Shown: positions 6,660 to 15,803, counted from the stretch's first letter. The stretch is 16,084 nt of DNA from DASQFD01 sp035633255 (GCA_035633255.1 DASQFD010000122.1:1-16084), one strand, 5' to 3'. Program-made: numbers and translations. Notes: generated by a model from the sequence alone, not told the origin.

Positions 6660-8138
6660 ATGTTCGTGACGGTGTGGGCGGCAACAGGCATCACGGCAGG
6701 CGCGGGCCGCGCCGAGGCGCTGTACCGGTTCCGGTCCAAGGTGGCCGTGTCCGACCTGGTGGTGGTCACCCTGGCGGTCATCGGGGCGCACCTGATCCGG
6801 TTCGGACCCGCCAACCCGGTGGCAGAGGGCGGGGTCGGGGGGGCCTTCCAGGCGACGTACGTGCTGTTCAGCGCCCTGCTGGTGCTCGGGTGGCTGGCGG
6901 CACTCCGGCTGCACGGCGCCTACCGCGTGAACACCCTCGGGCGCGGCACGGAGGAGTACCGCAGCGTCGCCGCCGCGACCCTGAGGCTCTTCGCGACGGT
7001 CGCCGTGGTCAGCTACGCCGCCCAGCTGCAGATCGCGCGGGGGTACGTCATCATCGCGCTGCCCGCCGGGCTCGGCGGGCTGCTCCTGACCCGCCGGGCC
7101 TCGAGGGCCTGGCTGGGCCGCCGACGAGCCGAGGGTGAGTTCTGCCATGACGTGCTCGTCGTCGGGGACTCCGAACACCTGCGCAGCCTCGTCGACAACC
7201 TCCGCTCGGCGCCCGCCGCCGGCTACCGCGTGGTGGCCGCGTGCTCCGCCGACGCCGACACCGACGTCGCCGGCGTGCCCGTGCTGGGCTCCGAGCGGGA
7301 CGCCGGCGACGTCGCGCGCCGCCTGGCCGTCGACACCGTGGTCTGCGCCTCGTCGCGGTACCTCGGGCCGAGCGCCCTGCGGCAGCTGGGCTGGGAGCTG
7401 GAGGGCAGCGGCACCGAGCTCGTGGTGGCACCGGGTCTGCTCGACGTGGCCGGGCCGCGCCTGACCACGAGGCCGGTGGCCGGCCTGCCGCTCCTCCACG
7501 TCGAGGCCCCGATGTTCTCCGGGCCCAAGCTCTTCGTGAAGACGGCGCTGGACGTCGTGGGGGCCGGCGTGCTGTTGCTGCTCGCCTCCCCCCTCCTCCT
7601 CGCCGTCCTCCTGGTCATCTGGGCCGGTGACCGTGGGCCCGTCTTCTTCCTCCAGGAGCGCGTGGGCCTGGACGGCAGGCGGTTCAGGATGGTCAAGTTC
7701 CGCTCCATGGTCGTCGACGCCGAGTCCCGGCTCGCCTCCCTGCGGAGCGGGCAGGGCGTGGGCTCCGGTGACGCGGACGGCCCGCTGTTCAAGCTGCGGC
7801 ACGACCCTCGGGTGACACCCGTCGGCCGCTTCATCCGGCGGCACAGCATCGACGAGCTGCCGCAGCTGTTCAACGTCGTGGCCGGCCAGATGAGCCTGGT
7901 CGGTCCGCGGCCGCCGCTTCCCGGTGAGGTGGAGCAGTACGGCGACGACGTGCGGCGCCGGCTGCTCGTCAAGCCCGGCATGACCGGGCTGTGGCAGATC
8001 AACGGGCGCAGCGACCTCTCCTGGGAGCAGTCGGTGCGCCTGGACCTCTACTACGTCGAGAACTGGTCGGTGCTCGGGGACCTGACCATCCTGTGGCGCA
8101 CCATCCGCACGGTCCTCAACGGCCACAGCGGGTACTGA
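6660..8138 (+). CDS. Exopolysaccharide biosynthesis polyprenyl glycosylphosphotransferase (WcaJ/WbaP-like sugar transferase)
   Basis: This enzyme class transfers a sugar phosphate from a nucleotide sugar to undecaprenyl phosphate, starting a surface-polysaccharide repeat unit at the inner face of the membrane. The 492-residue protein has four N-terminal membrane segments (about 27-147), a Rossmann-like CoA-binding-type domain from about residue 161 (DVLVVGDSEHLRSL), a further hydrophobic segment at about 293-320, and the C-terminal bacterial sugar transferase domain. That domain shows FRMVKFRSMV, KLRHDPRVTPVGRFIRR, the Asp-Glu catalytic pair in HSIDELPQLFN, SLVGPRPPLPGE and KPGMTGLWQINGRSDLSW. 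The ATG at 6660 is preceded by GGGGG at a short distance; a TTG at 6657 or GTG at 6666 (nine-base spacing) could serve instead. No other polysaccharide genes adjoin it. The sugar it transfers cannot be told from sequence. Confidence 0.93.
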   Translation: MFVTVWAATGITAGAGRAEALYRFRSKVAVSDLVVVTLAVIGAHLIRFGPANPVAEGGVGGAFQATYVLFSALLVLGWLAALRLHGAYRVNTLGRGTEEYRSVAAATLRLFATVAVVSYAAQLQIARGYVIIALPAGLGGLLLTRRASRAWLGRRRAEGEFCHDVLVVGDSEHLRSLVDNLRSAPAAGYRVVAACSADADTDVAGVPVLGSERDAGDVARRLAVDTVVCASSRYLGPSALRQLGWELEGSGTELVVAPGLLDVAGPRLTTRPVAGLPLLHVEAPMFSGPKLFVKTALDVVGAGVLLLLASPLLLAVLLVIWAGDRGPVFFLQERVGLDGRRFRMVKFRSMVVDAESRLASLRSGQGVGSGDADGPLFKLRHDPRVTPVGRFIRRHSIDELPQLFNVVAGQMSLVGPRPPLPGEVEQYGDDVRRRLLVKPGMTGLWQINGRSDLSWEQSVRLDLYYVENWSVLGDLTILWRTIRTVLNGHSGY

Positions 8139-8190
8139 GCGGGCGTCGCGGCGAGGAGCCCACGCCGGGAGCGCTGGCCCTCGGCGCGCC

Positions 8191-8258
8191 GGTCCGGGTC
8201 GAGCCGGCGACGGCGTCGAGCCAGCCGCGGCTCAGATGGGCTCAGACCGGCTCGGACC
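8191..8258. terminator. Imperfect stem-loop between convergent genes (possible bidirectional terminator)
   Basis: GGTCCG plus GAGCCGG (8191-8207, with a four-base interruption) can pair with CCGGCTCGGACC at 8247-8258. The structure lies between the convergent sugar transferase and mdh stops. There is no T-run, and the distal arm lies inside the decamer repeats, so several registers are possible. Assignment as a terminator is inference. Confidence 0.3.
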
Positions 8259-8270
8259 GGCTCAGACCAG
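8231..8270. repeat. Four tandem decamers across the mdh stop codon
   Basis: Four consecutive 10-bp units (CTCAGATGGG, CTCAGACCGG, CTCGGACCGG, CTCAGACCAG) fill 8231-8270. The last unit contains the mdh TGA (complement of 8262-8264) and its final two codons. The array occupies the spacer between the convergent genes. Confidence 0.85.
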
Positions 8271-9251
8271 ACCCAGCTCGCGCACCGCGGTGCGCTCCTC
8301 GTCCAGCTCGGCGACCGAGGCGTCGATCCTGCCGCGGGAGAACTCGTCGATCTGCAGGTCCTGCACGATGGACCAGCGCCCGTCGGCCACGGTCACGGGG
8401 AAGGACGAGACCAGGCCCTCCGGCACACCGTAGGACCCGTCCGAGCGCACCGCCATCGAGACCCAGTCACCGTCCGCGGTGCCGTTGACCCACGTGCGGG
8501 TGTGGTCGATGGTGGCGCTCGCGGCGGACGCGGCGGAGGACGCCCCGCGCGCCTCGATGATGGCCGCGCCCCGCTTGGCCACGGTCGGGATGAAGGCGCT
8601 CTCCAGCCAGTCCTGGTCTCCGACCGCGTCGGCGGCCGTGCGGCCACCGACCTCGCAGTGGAAGAGGTCGGGGTACTGGGTCGCCGAGTGGTTGCCCCAG
8701 ATCGTCATCCGACGGACCTCGGTCACCGGCACCCCGAGCTTGTTCGCGAGCTGGCTGATCGCGCGGTTGTGGTCCAGCCGGGTCAGGGCCGAGAACCGCT
8801 CCGTGGGGATGTCGGGCGCGTTGCTCATGGCGATCAGGGCGTTGGTGTTCGCCGGGTTGCCGGTCACCGTGACGCGGATGTCGTCCGCCGCCACCGCGTT
8901 CAGCGCCTTGCCCTGGGGGGCGAAGATGCCGCCGTTGGCCTCGAGCAGGTCGCCGCGCTCCATCCCCGGTCCACGCGGGCGGGCCCCGACCAGCAGGGCC
9001 AGGTTCACACCGTCGAAGACGGTGCGCGGGTCGTCACCGAGCCGCACGCCGGCCAGCGTCGGGAAGGCGCAGTCGTCGAGCTCCATGACGACACCCTCGA
9101 GGGCCTTGAGCGCGGGCGTGATCTCGAGCAGCCGCAGCTCGACGGGCGTGTCCGGGCCGAGGAGGGCTCCGCTGGCGATGCGGAACAGCAGGCTGTAGCC
9201 GATCTGGCCGGCGGCGCCGGTGACGGCCACCTTGACGGGGGAGGTGCTCAC
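8262..9251 (-). CDS. mdh: Malate dehydrogenase (NAD-dependent)
   Basis: Mdh oxidises malate to oxaloacetate with NAD+ in the TCA cycle. The 329-residue protein matches the roughly 330-residue actinobacterial class. The dinucleotide-binding motif is VAVTGAAGQIGYSLLFRIA at residues about 8-26, followed by MELDDCAFPTL. The substrate-specificity loop GARPRGPGMERGDLLEANG has the arginines expected for malate. Further motifs are VTGNPANTNALIAM, ALTRLDHNRAISQLA and the catalytic-His stretch IWGNHSATQYPD. The start is GTG at 9251, with AAGGGG eight bases upstream (9260-9265). In Streptomyces mdh lies close to folD (established context); here the antiporter and the sugar transferase separate them and mdh is inverted relative to folD. 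The stop codon lies inside a decamer array. Confidence 0.97.
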   Translation of the reverse strand: MSTSPVKVAVTGAAGQIGYSLLFRIASGALLGPDTPVELRLLEITPALKALEGVVMELDDCAFPTLAGVRLGDDPRTVFDGVNLALLVGARPRGPGMERGDLLEANGGIFAPQGKALNAVAADDIRVTVTGNPANTNALIAMSNAPDIPTERFSALTRLDHNRAISQLANKLGVPVTEVRRMTIWGNHSATQYPDLFHCEVGGRTAADAVGDQDWLESAFIPTVAKRGAAIIEARGASSAASAASATIDHTRTWVNGTADGDWVSMAVRSDGSYGVPEGLVSSFPVTVADGRWSIVQDLQIDEFSRGRIDASVAELDEERTAVRELGLV

Positions 9252-9294
9252 GGTGCGGACCCCTTCACGGGTGACGGGAGATGGGACGTTCCCG

Positions 9295-9300
9295 ACCGTA
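9295..9300 (-). promoter_or_regulatory. Candidate -10 box for mdh
   Basis: The minus strand reads TACGGT, fitting the actinobacterial TANNNT -10 pattern, about 44 bases upstream of the mdh GTG and in a suitable place for a leader carrying its Shine-Dalgarno. I see no good -35 hexamer 16-19 bases further upstream, so this is tentative. Confidence 0.35.
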
Positions 9301-9363
9301 GCAGCGCTCCGGTCGCGGCCGCCCGGGGGTGCGGCGTGGTCGCTGCCGGCGGGGAGAGAGCCC

Positions 9364-9399
9364 GACGGCCCGGCCCCCCGTCGTGGGGACCGGGCCGTC
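9364..9399 (-). terminator. Strong GC hairpin downstream of aqpZ
   Basis: GACGGCCCGGCCCCC (9364-9378) pairs with GGGGACCGGGCCGTC (9385-9399) over 14 of 15 positions, with one C/A mismatch and a six-base loop. It lies 25 bases past the aqpZ stop on the minus strand and upstream of the mdh promoter region. It is the best terminator-like structure in the window, although no U-tract follows; such tract-less hairpins are common in high-GC actinobacteria. Confidence 0.6.
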
Positions 9400-9424
9400 C
9401 GGCGCGCGGGTTGGGGGTGGGAGG

Positions 9425-10231
9425 TCAGGAGGCGTCGCGGGTGTCGAGGGCCGGCCGGTCACCCGGCTCCACCTCGCCGGCGATGTCGACGTCGCGCCGG
9501 TCCACGCCGGTGATGAGGGCGTAGGTGGCGCCGGCGATGGCGGCACCGAGGATCGGGGCGAGCCAGAACAGCCACAGCTGGCCCGGCGCCCCGTCGCCGT
9601 TGAAGAACGCCACGCCGGTGGAGCGGGCCGGGTTGACCGAGGTGTTGCTGATCGGGATGGAGATGAGGTGGATGAGGGTGAGGGAGAGGCCGATCGCGAG
9701 GGGGGCGAAGCCCTCCGGGGCACGGGTGTCGGTGGCCCCGAGGATGACGTAGAGGAAGAAGGCGGTGAGGACCACCTCGGCGACGAGGACCGCGACGAGC
9801 GAGTAGCCGCCGGGGGAGTTCTCGCCGTAGCCGTTGGCGGCCATGTTGCCGACCCGGTCGAAGCCGTCCTTGCCGCTGGCGATGGCCAGGAGGACGGCGC
9901 CGGCGAGGAGGCCGGCGACCACCTGGGTGACCACGTAGGCCGGCACGTCCCTCCACTCGAAGCGCTTGGCGACGGCGGCGCCGATGGTGACGGCGGGGTT
10001 GAAGTGGGCACCCGAGACGTGGCCGACGGCATACGCCATCGTCAGCACGGTCAGGCCGAAGGCGAGGGCGACGCCGACGAAGCCGATCCCGAGCTGGGTG
10101 CTCTGACCGGACGCGACGTCGGGGGAGAGGAACTTGGCGGCGAAGATCGCCGATCCGCATCCTCCGAAGACGAGCCAGAAGGTACCGAGGAACTCTGCGC
10201 CGAGGCGCTGGGGCAGGGGGGGTGTGGGCAT
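9425..10231 (-). CDS. aqpZ: Aquaporin Z-like water channel
   Basis: AqpZ is a tetrameric inner-membrane water channel. The 268-residue protein has the six-helix, two-half aquaporin fold with both NPA motifs: GHVSGAHFNPAVTIG in the first half and SNTSVNPARSTGVAF in the second. The selectivity-filter residues of E. coli AqpZ appear conserved: Phe in the LAFGLTVLTMAYAVGH region, His in LTLIHLISIPISN, Thr in NTSVNPA and Arg in NPARS. This argues for water rather than glycerol transport. The N-terminus LGAEFLGTFWLVFGGCGSA aligns with E. coli AqpZ, so I place the start at the ATG at 10231; an in-frame ATG at 10273 would add 14 residues. An acidic tail (DIAGEVEPGDRPALDTRDAS) follows the last helix. 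It lies between icd and mdh on the same strand, with a strong hairpin after the stop. Confidence 0.95.
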   Translation of the reverse strand: MPTPPLPQRLGAEFLGTFWLVFGGCGSAIFAAKFLSPDVASGQSTQLGIGFVGVALAFGLTVLTMAYAVGHVSGAHFNPAVTIGAAVAKRFEWRDVPAYVVTQVVAGLLAGAVLLAIASGKDGFDRVGNMAANGYGENSPGGYSLVAVLVAEVVLTAFFLYVILGATDTRAPEGFAPLAIGLSLTLIHLISIPISNTSVNPARSTGVAFFNGDGAPGQLWLFWLAPILGAAIAGATYALITGVDRRDVDIAGEVEPGDRPALDTRDAS

Positions 10232-10335
10232 GGGCTCGATTCTGCCCGCTGGGGCCGGCACCCGCGCGCTCATCCAGCCCTCGACACGCCGGTGCGGGCC
10301 GGGGGCGACGGCTGTCCGCCGATCTCGCCGACCTC

Positions 10336-10367
10336 GCTGGGGGTCGCCGGGTGGCTGGGCCCCCGGC
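10336..10367 (-). terminator. Possible hairpin terminator after icd
   Basis: GCTGGGGG (10336-10343) and CCCCCGGC (10360-10367) are complementary at seven of eight positions across a 16-base loop, immediately after the icd stop on the minus strand. The rest of the 136-bp spacer up to aqpZ shows no clear promoter hexamer. The stem is short, so confidence is low. Confidence 0.3.
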
Positions 10368-12590
<2,223 letters not shown>

Positions 12591-12642
12591 GCCCGGCCAG
12601 CTCCTCACGTGTGTGGCGCCGCCGCACCTCGCGGCACCGCTC

Positions 12643-12648
12643 ACCCTA
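12643..12648 (-). promoter_or_regulatory. Candidate -10 box for icd
   Basis: The minus strand reads GGCTAGGGTGAGC, containing TAGGGT, a good fit to the actinobacterial TANNNT -10. It lies 52 bases upstream of the icd ATG in the 91-bp spacer after the alcohol dehydrogenase. An 18-base spacer leads to GTGCCG, a poor -35 with three matches to TTGACA. The position implies a leader of about 45 bases. Confidence 0.4.
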
Positions 12649-12681
12649 GCCAGCGCGGCGCCCGCGCGGCACGGGGCCGGC

Positions 12682-13770
12682 TCAGCCCTCCATGACGACG
12701 GCGACCTTGCCGCCGCTGCCCTCGGCGGCGGTGGCGTAGGCGGCGCCGGCCTGCGCGAGCGGGAAGCGGTGGGTCACGGTCCGCTCGGGGTGCAGGTCCC
12801 AGCGGACCAGGTGCTCGAGCAGGTCCTCCATCCGGGGGACGCTGGTCACCCAGGACCCGATCAGCCGGCGCTGCGGGTGGATCAGCCACTCGCTGACGTC
12901 GAGGTCCAGGCGCCCGCCCTCACCGACGAGGACCACGCGGCCCTCGGCCCGGGTCGAGCGGAGCGCGGCCTCGCGGGCGGACGCGGCGCCCGAGCAGTCC
13001 ACGGCCACCTCGACCCCGCGGCCGTGCGTGAGGTCCATGACCTGCTCGACGATCGCGTCCGTCTGCCCCTCCTCGCAGATGGCGTCGTCGACCGCGCCGA
13101 CCGACCCGGCCAGCGAGCAGCGCTCGGCGCCCCGGTTGACCCCGATGACCCGCTCCGCGCCCAGCGCCTTGGCCAGCAGCCCGGCGGCCAGCCCCACCGG
13201 CCCCAGCCCGGTCACCAGCACGGCGTCGCCGCCACCGACCTGCCCGCGGACCACCGCCTCGTATGCCGTCCCGAAGCCGCACGCGACGCACGCCCCGTCG
13301 ACGAAGGACAGCTCGTCGGGCAGGGGCACGCACGACTGCTCCTCGGCGAGCAGGAACTCGGCGTGCCCGCCGTCGCGCTGGTAGCCCTAGGCGACCTTGT
13401 CGGGGAAGGAGGCCTCGCAGGTGATGTAGGAGCCGGCCCGGCAGGCGCGGCAGCGCAGGCAGCCGACGATGTGGTGGACGACCACCCGGTCACCCGGCCG
13501 CAGCCGGCTCCCCGGCGCCGCCTCGACCACCTCACCGCGCGGCTCGTGGCCGGCGATGACGTCGTCGTAGGGCTCCGGGCCCACGTGGCCGTGGTAGATC
13601 GCCCGCAGGTCGCTGCCGCAGATGGTCGAGGCCCGCATCCGCAGCAGCACCTGCCCGGGGCCCGGGCTCGGGACCGGCACCTCCCGCAGGTCCACCGTGC
13701 TGTCACCCGGCAGCCAGGCGCCGCGCATCGTCGCGCCGCTCGCACGGGTCCCCGACCCCTCGGAGCTCAT
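12682..13770 (-). pseudogene. Zinc-dependent alcohol dehydrogenase (MDR family) interrupted by one amber codon
   Basis: Two pieces in the same reading frame together make a 362-codon medium-chain dehydrogenase/reductase. The upstream piece (13770 to 13387) has the catalytic-zinc Cys in STICGSD, the GHE motif and the four structural-zinc cysteines spaced C-x2-C-x2-C-x7-C in GCLRCRACRAGSYITC. It ends KVA-stop at a TAG (complement of 13387-13389). Without any frame change the sequence continues GYQRDGGHAEFLLAEEQ, then the cofactor-binding motif VTGLGPVGLAAGLLAKALG, and ends AVVMEG. The amber sits where a Tyr (TAC) is plausible, one base away, so a single substitution explains the break. The start ATG at 13770 has GGGAGG eight bases upstream. 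Separate translation of the second piece from GTG 13329 is possible, but neither half should be an active enzyme. A sequencing error is the main alternative. Confidence 0.88.
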
Positions 13771-13778
13771 GCCCGCCG

Positions 13779-13784
13779 CCTCCC
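13779..13784 (-). promoter_or_regulatory. Ribosome binding site of the alcohol dehydrogenase
   Basis: The minus strand reads GGGAGG followed by an eight-base spacer and the ATG at 13770. It favours this start over the internal ATG at 13728, which has no such motif. The signal is intact although the gene downstream is interrupted. Confidence 0.7.
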
Positions 13785-13853
13785 GAGCCGTCCGTGTCGT
13801 GGGCGACCGCCCGTGGTCCGTGGCGGCTCATCCGGGCCCGGCGCGGTGCCGCG

Positions 13854-13859
13854 ACTCTA
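13854..13859 (-). promoter_or_regulatory. Weak candidate -10 box for the alcohol dehydrogenase
   Basis: TAGAGT on the minus strand fits TANNNT and lies in the 121-bp spacer between the phosphatase stop and the dehydrogenase start, 84 bases before the ATG. No -35 match is evident, so this is a guess from a single hexamer. Confidence 0.25.
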
Positions 13860-13891
13860 CTGCGGCGCGAGAGGCTTCCGGAGTCCGCGCG

Positions 13892-14503
13892 TCAGGCCCG
13901 CAGGGCCGCCACGACGGAGGGCAGGACGGCCTCGACCTCTCGCACCATCCGGTCGTACACGCGAGGTGGCCGGCCGATCGGGTCGACGATGTCCGCGTCC
14001 GCGACGCGACGGGGCACCACCAGCCCCCTGCGGGCGACGGCGAGGGCGGCCACCCGCCCCGCGCGCGTGTCGCCTGACGTGGCCCGGACCTGCTCGGCCG
14101 GCACCCCGCTGAGCAGGTCGGCGAGGTCCGCCAGGGCGAAGGTGCGGCGCAGCGCGGGGAGGTGCAGGCGGACGACCGGTGCGACGTGCGCGCGGGCGGC
14201 GGTCACCACGAGGTCCGCCTCGGCCACCAGGTCCTCGTCCAGCTGTCGGGCCGAGAAGCCCGACGCGTCCCCACCGAGGGCGGCGAGCCGCTGGCCGGAC
14301 TCCACACTCATGGGACGGCCGACGGCCGCGGAGGTTCCCGCGCTCCGCACGCTCACCCCCGACCCCGCGAGCAGGCTGCACAGCCGCCGCTCGACGTACG
14401 GCGAGCGGCAGATGTTCCCGGTGCACACCACGAGCACCCGCCCGCCTGCCAACCGGTCGGCGGGCGCGCCGTGCTCCGGGAGCGGGGGGCCGGTGGGGTC
14501 CAC
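13892..14503 (-). CDS. Low-molecular-weight protein-tyrosine phosphatase
   Basis: The protein belongs to the low-molecular-weight phosphotyrosine phosphatase family, which removes phosphate from tyrosines; in bacteria such enzymes (Wzb/Etp type) often control tyrosine autokinases and polysaccharide export. The CX5R catalytic loop is VLVVCTGNICRSPYVE, with nucleophile Cys and phosphate-binding Arg present. SAGTSAAVGRPM follows, and the general-acid Asp is in DIVDPIGRPPRVYDRM near the C-terminus. GTG 14503 gives 203 residues. TTG 14452 (186 residues) or GTG 14437 (181 residues, starting right at the catalytic motif) are equally defensible, since no strong ribosome binding site is visible. It follows galK on the same strand after about 100 bases of GC hairpins. 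No tyrosine kinase is in the window, so its substrate is unknown. Confidence 0.88.
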   Translation of the reverse strand: MDPTGPPLPEHGAPADRLAGGRVLVVCTGNICRSPYVERRLCSLLAGSGVSVRSAGTSAAVGRPMSVESGQRLAALGGDASGFSARQLDEDLVAEADLVVTAARAHVAPVVRLHLPALRRTFALADLADLLSGVPAEQVRATSGDTRAGRVAALAVARRGLVVPRRVADADIVDPIGRPPRVYDRMVREVEAVLPSVVAALRA

Positions 14504-14521
14504 GGGCTCGACGGTAGCCGA

Positions 14522-14557
14522 GCCGGCCGCCACGGCCGGCGCGCGCGGCCCGCGCGC
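14522..14557. terminator. Two adjacent GC hairpins between galK and the phosphatase
   Basis: GCCGGCC-GCCAC-GGCCGGC (14522-14540) and GCGCGCG-GCC-CGCGCGC (14541-14557) are two perfect seven-base-pair hairpins back to back, about 50 bases past the galK stop and 20-50 bases before the phosphatase start. They may end the galK transcript or reduce read-through. No T-run is present. The second hairpin is an alternating CG tract. Confidence 0.4.
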
Positions 14558-14604
14558 GCGGACCGTGCGGTGGCGGGTCGCGGCGGGCGGCGGCGCCAGC
14601 CGGG

Positions 14605-15762
14605 TCAGGCGTCCCGGTGCGCCGCGGACGACGGCGTGCACGCGAAGGTGGCGGGCACGGCATACCCCTGGTCGGTGAAGGCGGCGGTGACGGCCTCGGT
14701 GACCGCCTCGGCGTCCGGTGCGCGCACGAGGCTGATCGCCGAGCCGCCGAAGCCGCCCCCGGTCATCCGGGCGCCGAGCGCCCCGGCCCCGAGCGCGGAG
14801 TCGACGACCAGGTCGAGCTCCGGGGCGGACACCTCGTAGTCCGCGCGCAGCGACTCGTGGGAGGCGACGAAGAGCCGTCCGACCTCGCCGAAGTCCTCGG
14901 CCCGCAGCGCCGCCACGCAGTCCTGCACCCGGACGATCTCGGTGACGACGTGCCGCGTCCGCCGGCGCAGCTCGTCGTCGGAGAGCGCGGCCAGGCGGTC
15001 CTCCAGCTCCCCGGCGGGCACCTCGCGCAGCGTCTCGACGCCGAGCTCGGCCGCGGCGCGCTCGCAGGCCGCCCGGCGCTCGCCGTACTGCCCGTCGACG
15101 AGCTCGTGCTGCGCGCGGGTGTCGGTGACCAGCAGCACCAGCCCGTTCGCCGCCAGGCGGACCGGCACGTGCTCGTGCGTGTCGTCCCGGCAGTCCAGGA
15201 GCAGCGCGTGGCCCTCCCGGCAGAGCAGCGACGCCGACTGGTCCATGCCGCCCGTCGGCGCCCCGGCCACGTCGTTCTCCGCCCTTCGGCAGGCGTCGAC
15301 GAGCAGCGACCGCCCGGCGTCGTCGTCGAGCAGCCCGAGGCCGAAGAGGTCGCTCGCCGCCGCGCCCACCGAGCACTCCAGCGCGGCCGAGCTCGACAGG
15401 CCGCCGCCCAGCGGCACCCGCCCGTCCACGACGACGTCCATGCCGCGCACCTCGTGGCCGGCCTCCCGCAGCGCCCACAGCACACCGGCGACGTATGCCG
15501 CCCAGCCCCCCGGGGTGCCCGGGCCGACGTCGGTGAGGCGCACCTCCGCGGGGGTGTCGCTCTGCAGCGACCGCACCCGCAGGAGGTCGTCCGCGCGCGG
15601 TGAGCACGCGGCATAGGTGCGCTGGGGGAGCGCGACCGGCAGCGCCAGCCCGCCGTTGTAGTCGGTGTGCTCACCGATGAGGTTGACCCGGCCGGGGGCC
15701 GACCACACGCCGGCGGGCGGTGCACCGTGGGTCCGCTCGAAGGCCTCGCGCGCGTCTCTCAC
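14605..15762 (-). CDS. galK: Galactokinase
   Basis: GalK phosphorylates alpha-D-galactose to galactose-1-phosphate with ATP, the first committed step of the Leloir pathway. The 385-residue protein has the usual length and all three GHMP-kinase motifs: the galactokinase signature GRVNLIGEHTDYNGG at about residues 24-38, the ATP-binding VPLGGGLSSSAALE near 116-129, and ARMTGGGFGGSAISL near the C-terminus. The catalytic Asp is expected in PTGGMDQSASLLC. The start is GTG at 15762, with no clear Shine-Dalgarno but a -10-like TAGGCT just upstream, suggesting a leaderless message. No galT or galE is present, so the gene is separated from the rest of the pathway. It carries three copies of the GTATGCCG-type word and is divergent from trpS across 41 bases. 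Confidence 0.96.
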   Translation of the reverse strand: MRDAREAFERTHGAPPAGVWSAPGRVNLIGEHTDYNGGLALPVALPQRTYAACSPRADDLLRVRSLQSDTPAEVRLTDVGPGTPGGWAAYVAGVLWALREAGHEVRGMDVVVDGRVPLGGGLSSSAALECSVGAAASDLFGLGLLDDDAGRSLLVDACRRAENDVAGAPTGGMDQSASLLCREGHALLLDCRDDTHEHVPVRLAANGLVLLVTDTRAQHELVDGQYGERRAACERAAAELGVETLREVPAGELEDRLAALSDDELRRRTRHVVTEIVRVQDCVAALRAEDFGEVGRLFVASHESLRADYEVSAPELDLVVDSALGAGALGARMTGGGFGGSAISLVRAPDAEAVTEAVTAAFTDQGYAVPATFACTPSSAAHRDA

Positions 15763-15769
15763 GGTGGTC

Positions 15770-15775
15770 AGCCTA
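15770..15775 (-). promoter_or_regulatory. Candidate -10 box placing the galK transcript start at its GTG
   Basis: The minus strand reads TAGGCT, a TANNNT hexamer whose last base is seven bases before the galK GTG at 15762. With usual spacing, transcription would start at or next to the first base of the start codon, giving a leaderless mRNA, a known and common arrangement in actinobacteria. The absence of a ribosome binding site agrees with this. No -35 match is evident. Confidence 0.45.
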
Positions 15776-15790
15776 GGAGCCGGTGGGTGC

Positions 15791-15795
15791 GAGGA
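15791..15795 (+). promoter_or_regulatory. Ribosome binding site choosing the trpS start
   Basis: GAGGA lies eight bases before the ATG at 15804. A second in-frame ATG at 15795 overlaps this site and would have no spacing, so 15804 is preferred. Confidence 0.65.
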
Positions 15796-15803
15796 TGGTC
15801 CGC

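Noticed and set aside
6411..8126. 571-codon minus-strand frame opposite the sugar transferase
   Set aside because: The composition is that of an antisense frame of a high-GC gene; the plus-strand frame has full sugar-transferase motifs.
8139..8261. Small gene between the sugar transferase and mdh
   Set aside because: The short open frames here are continuations of shadow frames without a ribosome binding site; the space is filled by tandem decamers and a stem-loop.
13387..13389. Amber codon as a programmed recoding site (pyrrolysine or readthrough)
   Set aside because: There is no pyl gene or recoding element in view, and the residue lies between structural-zinc and NAD-binding segments of an ordinary dehydrogenase; mutation or sequencing error is simpler.
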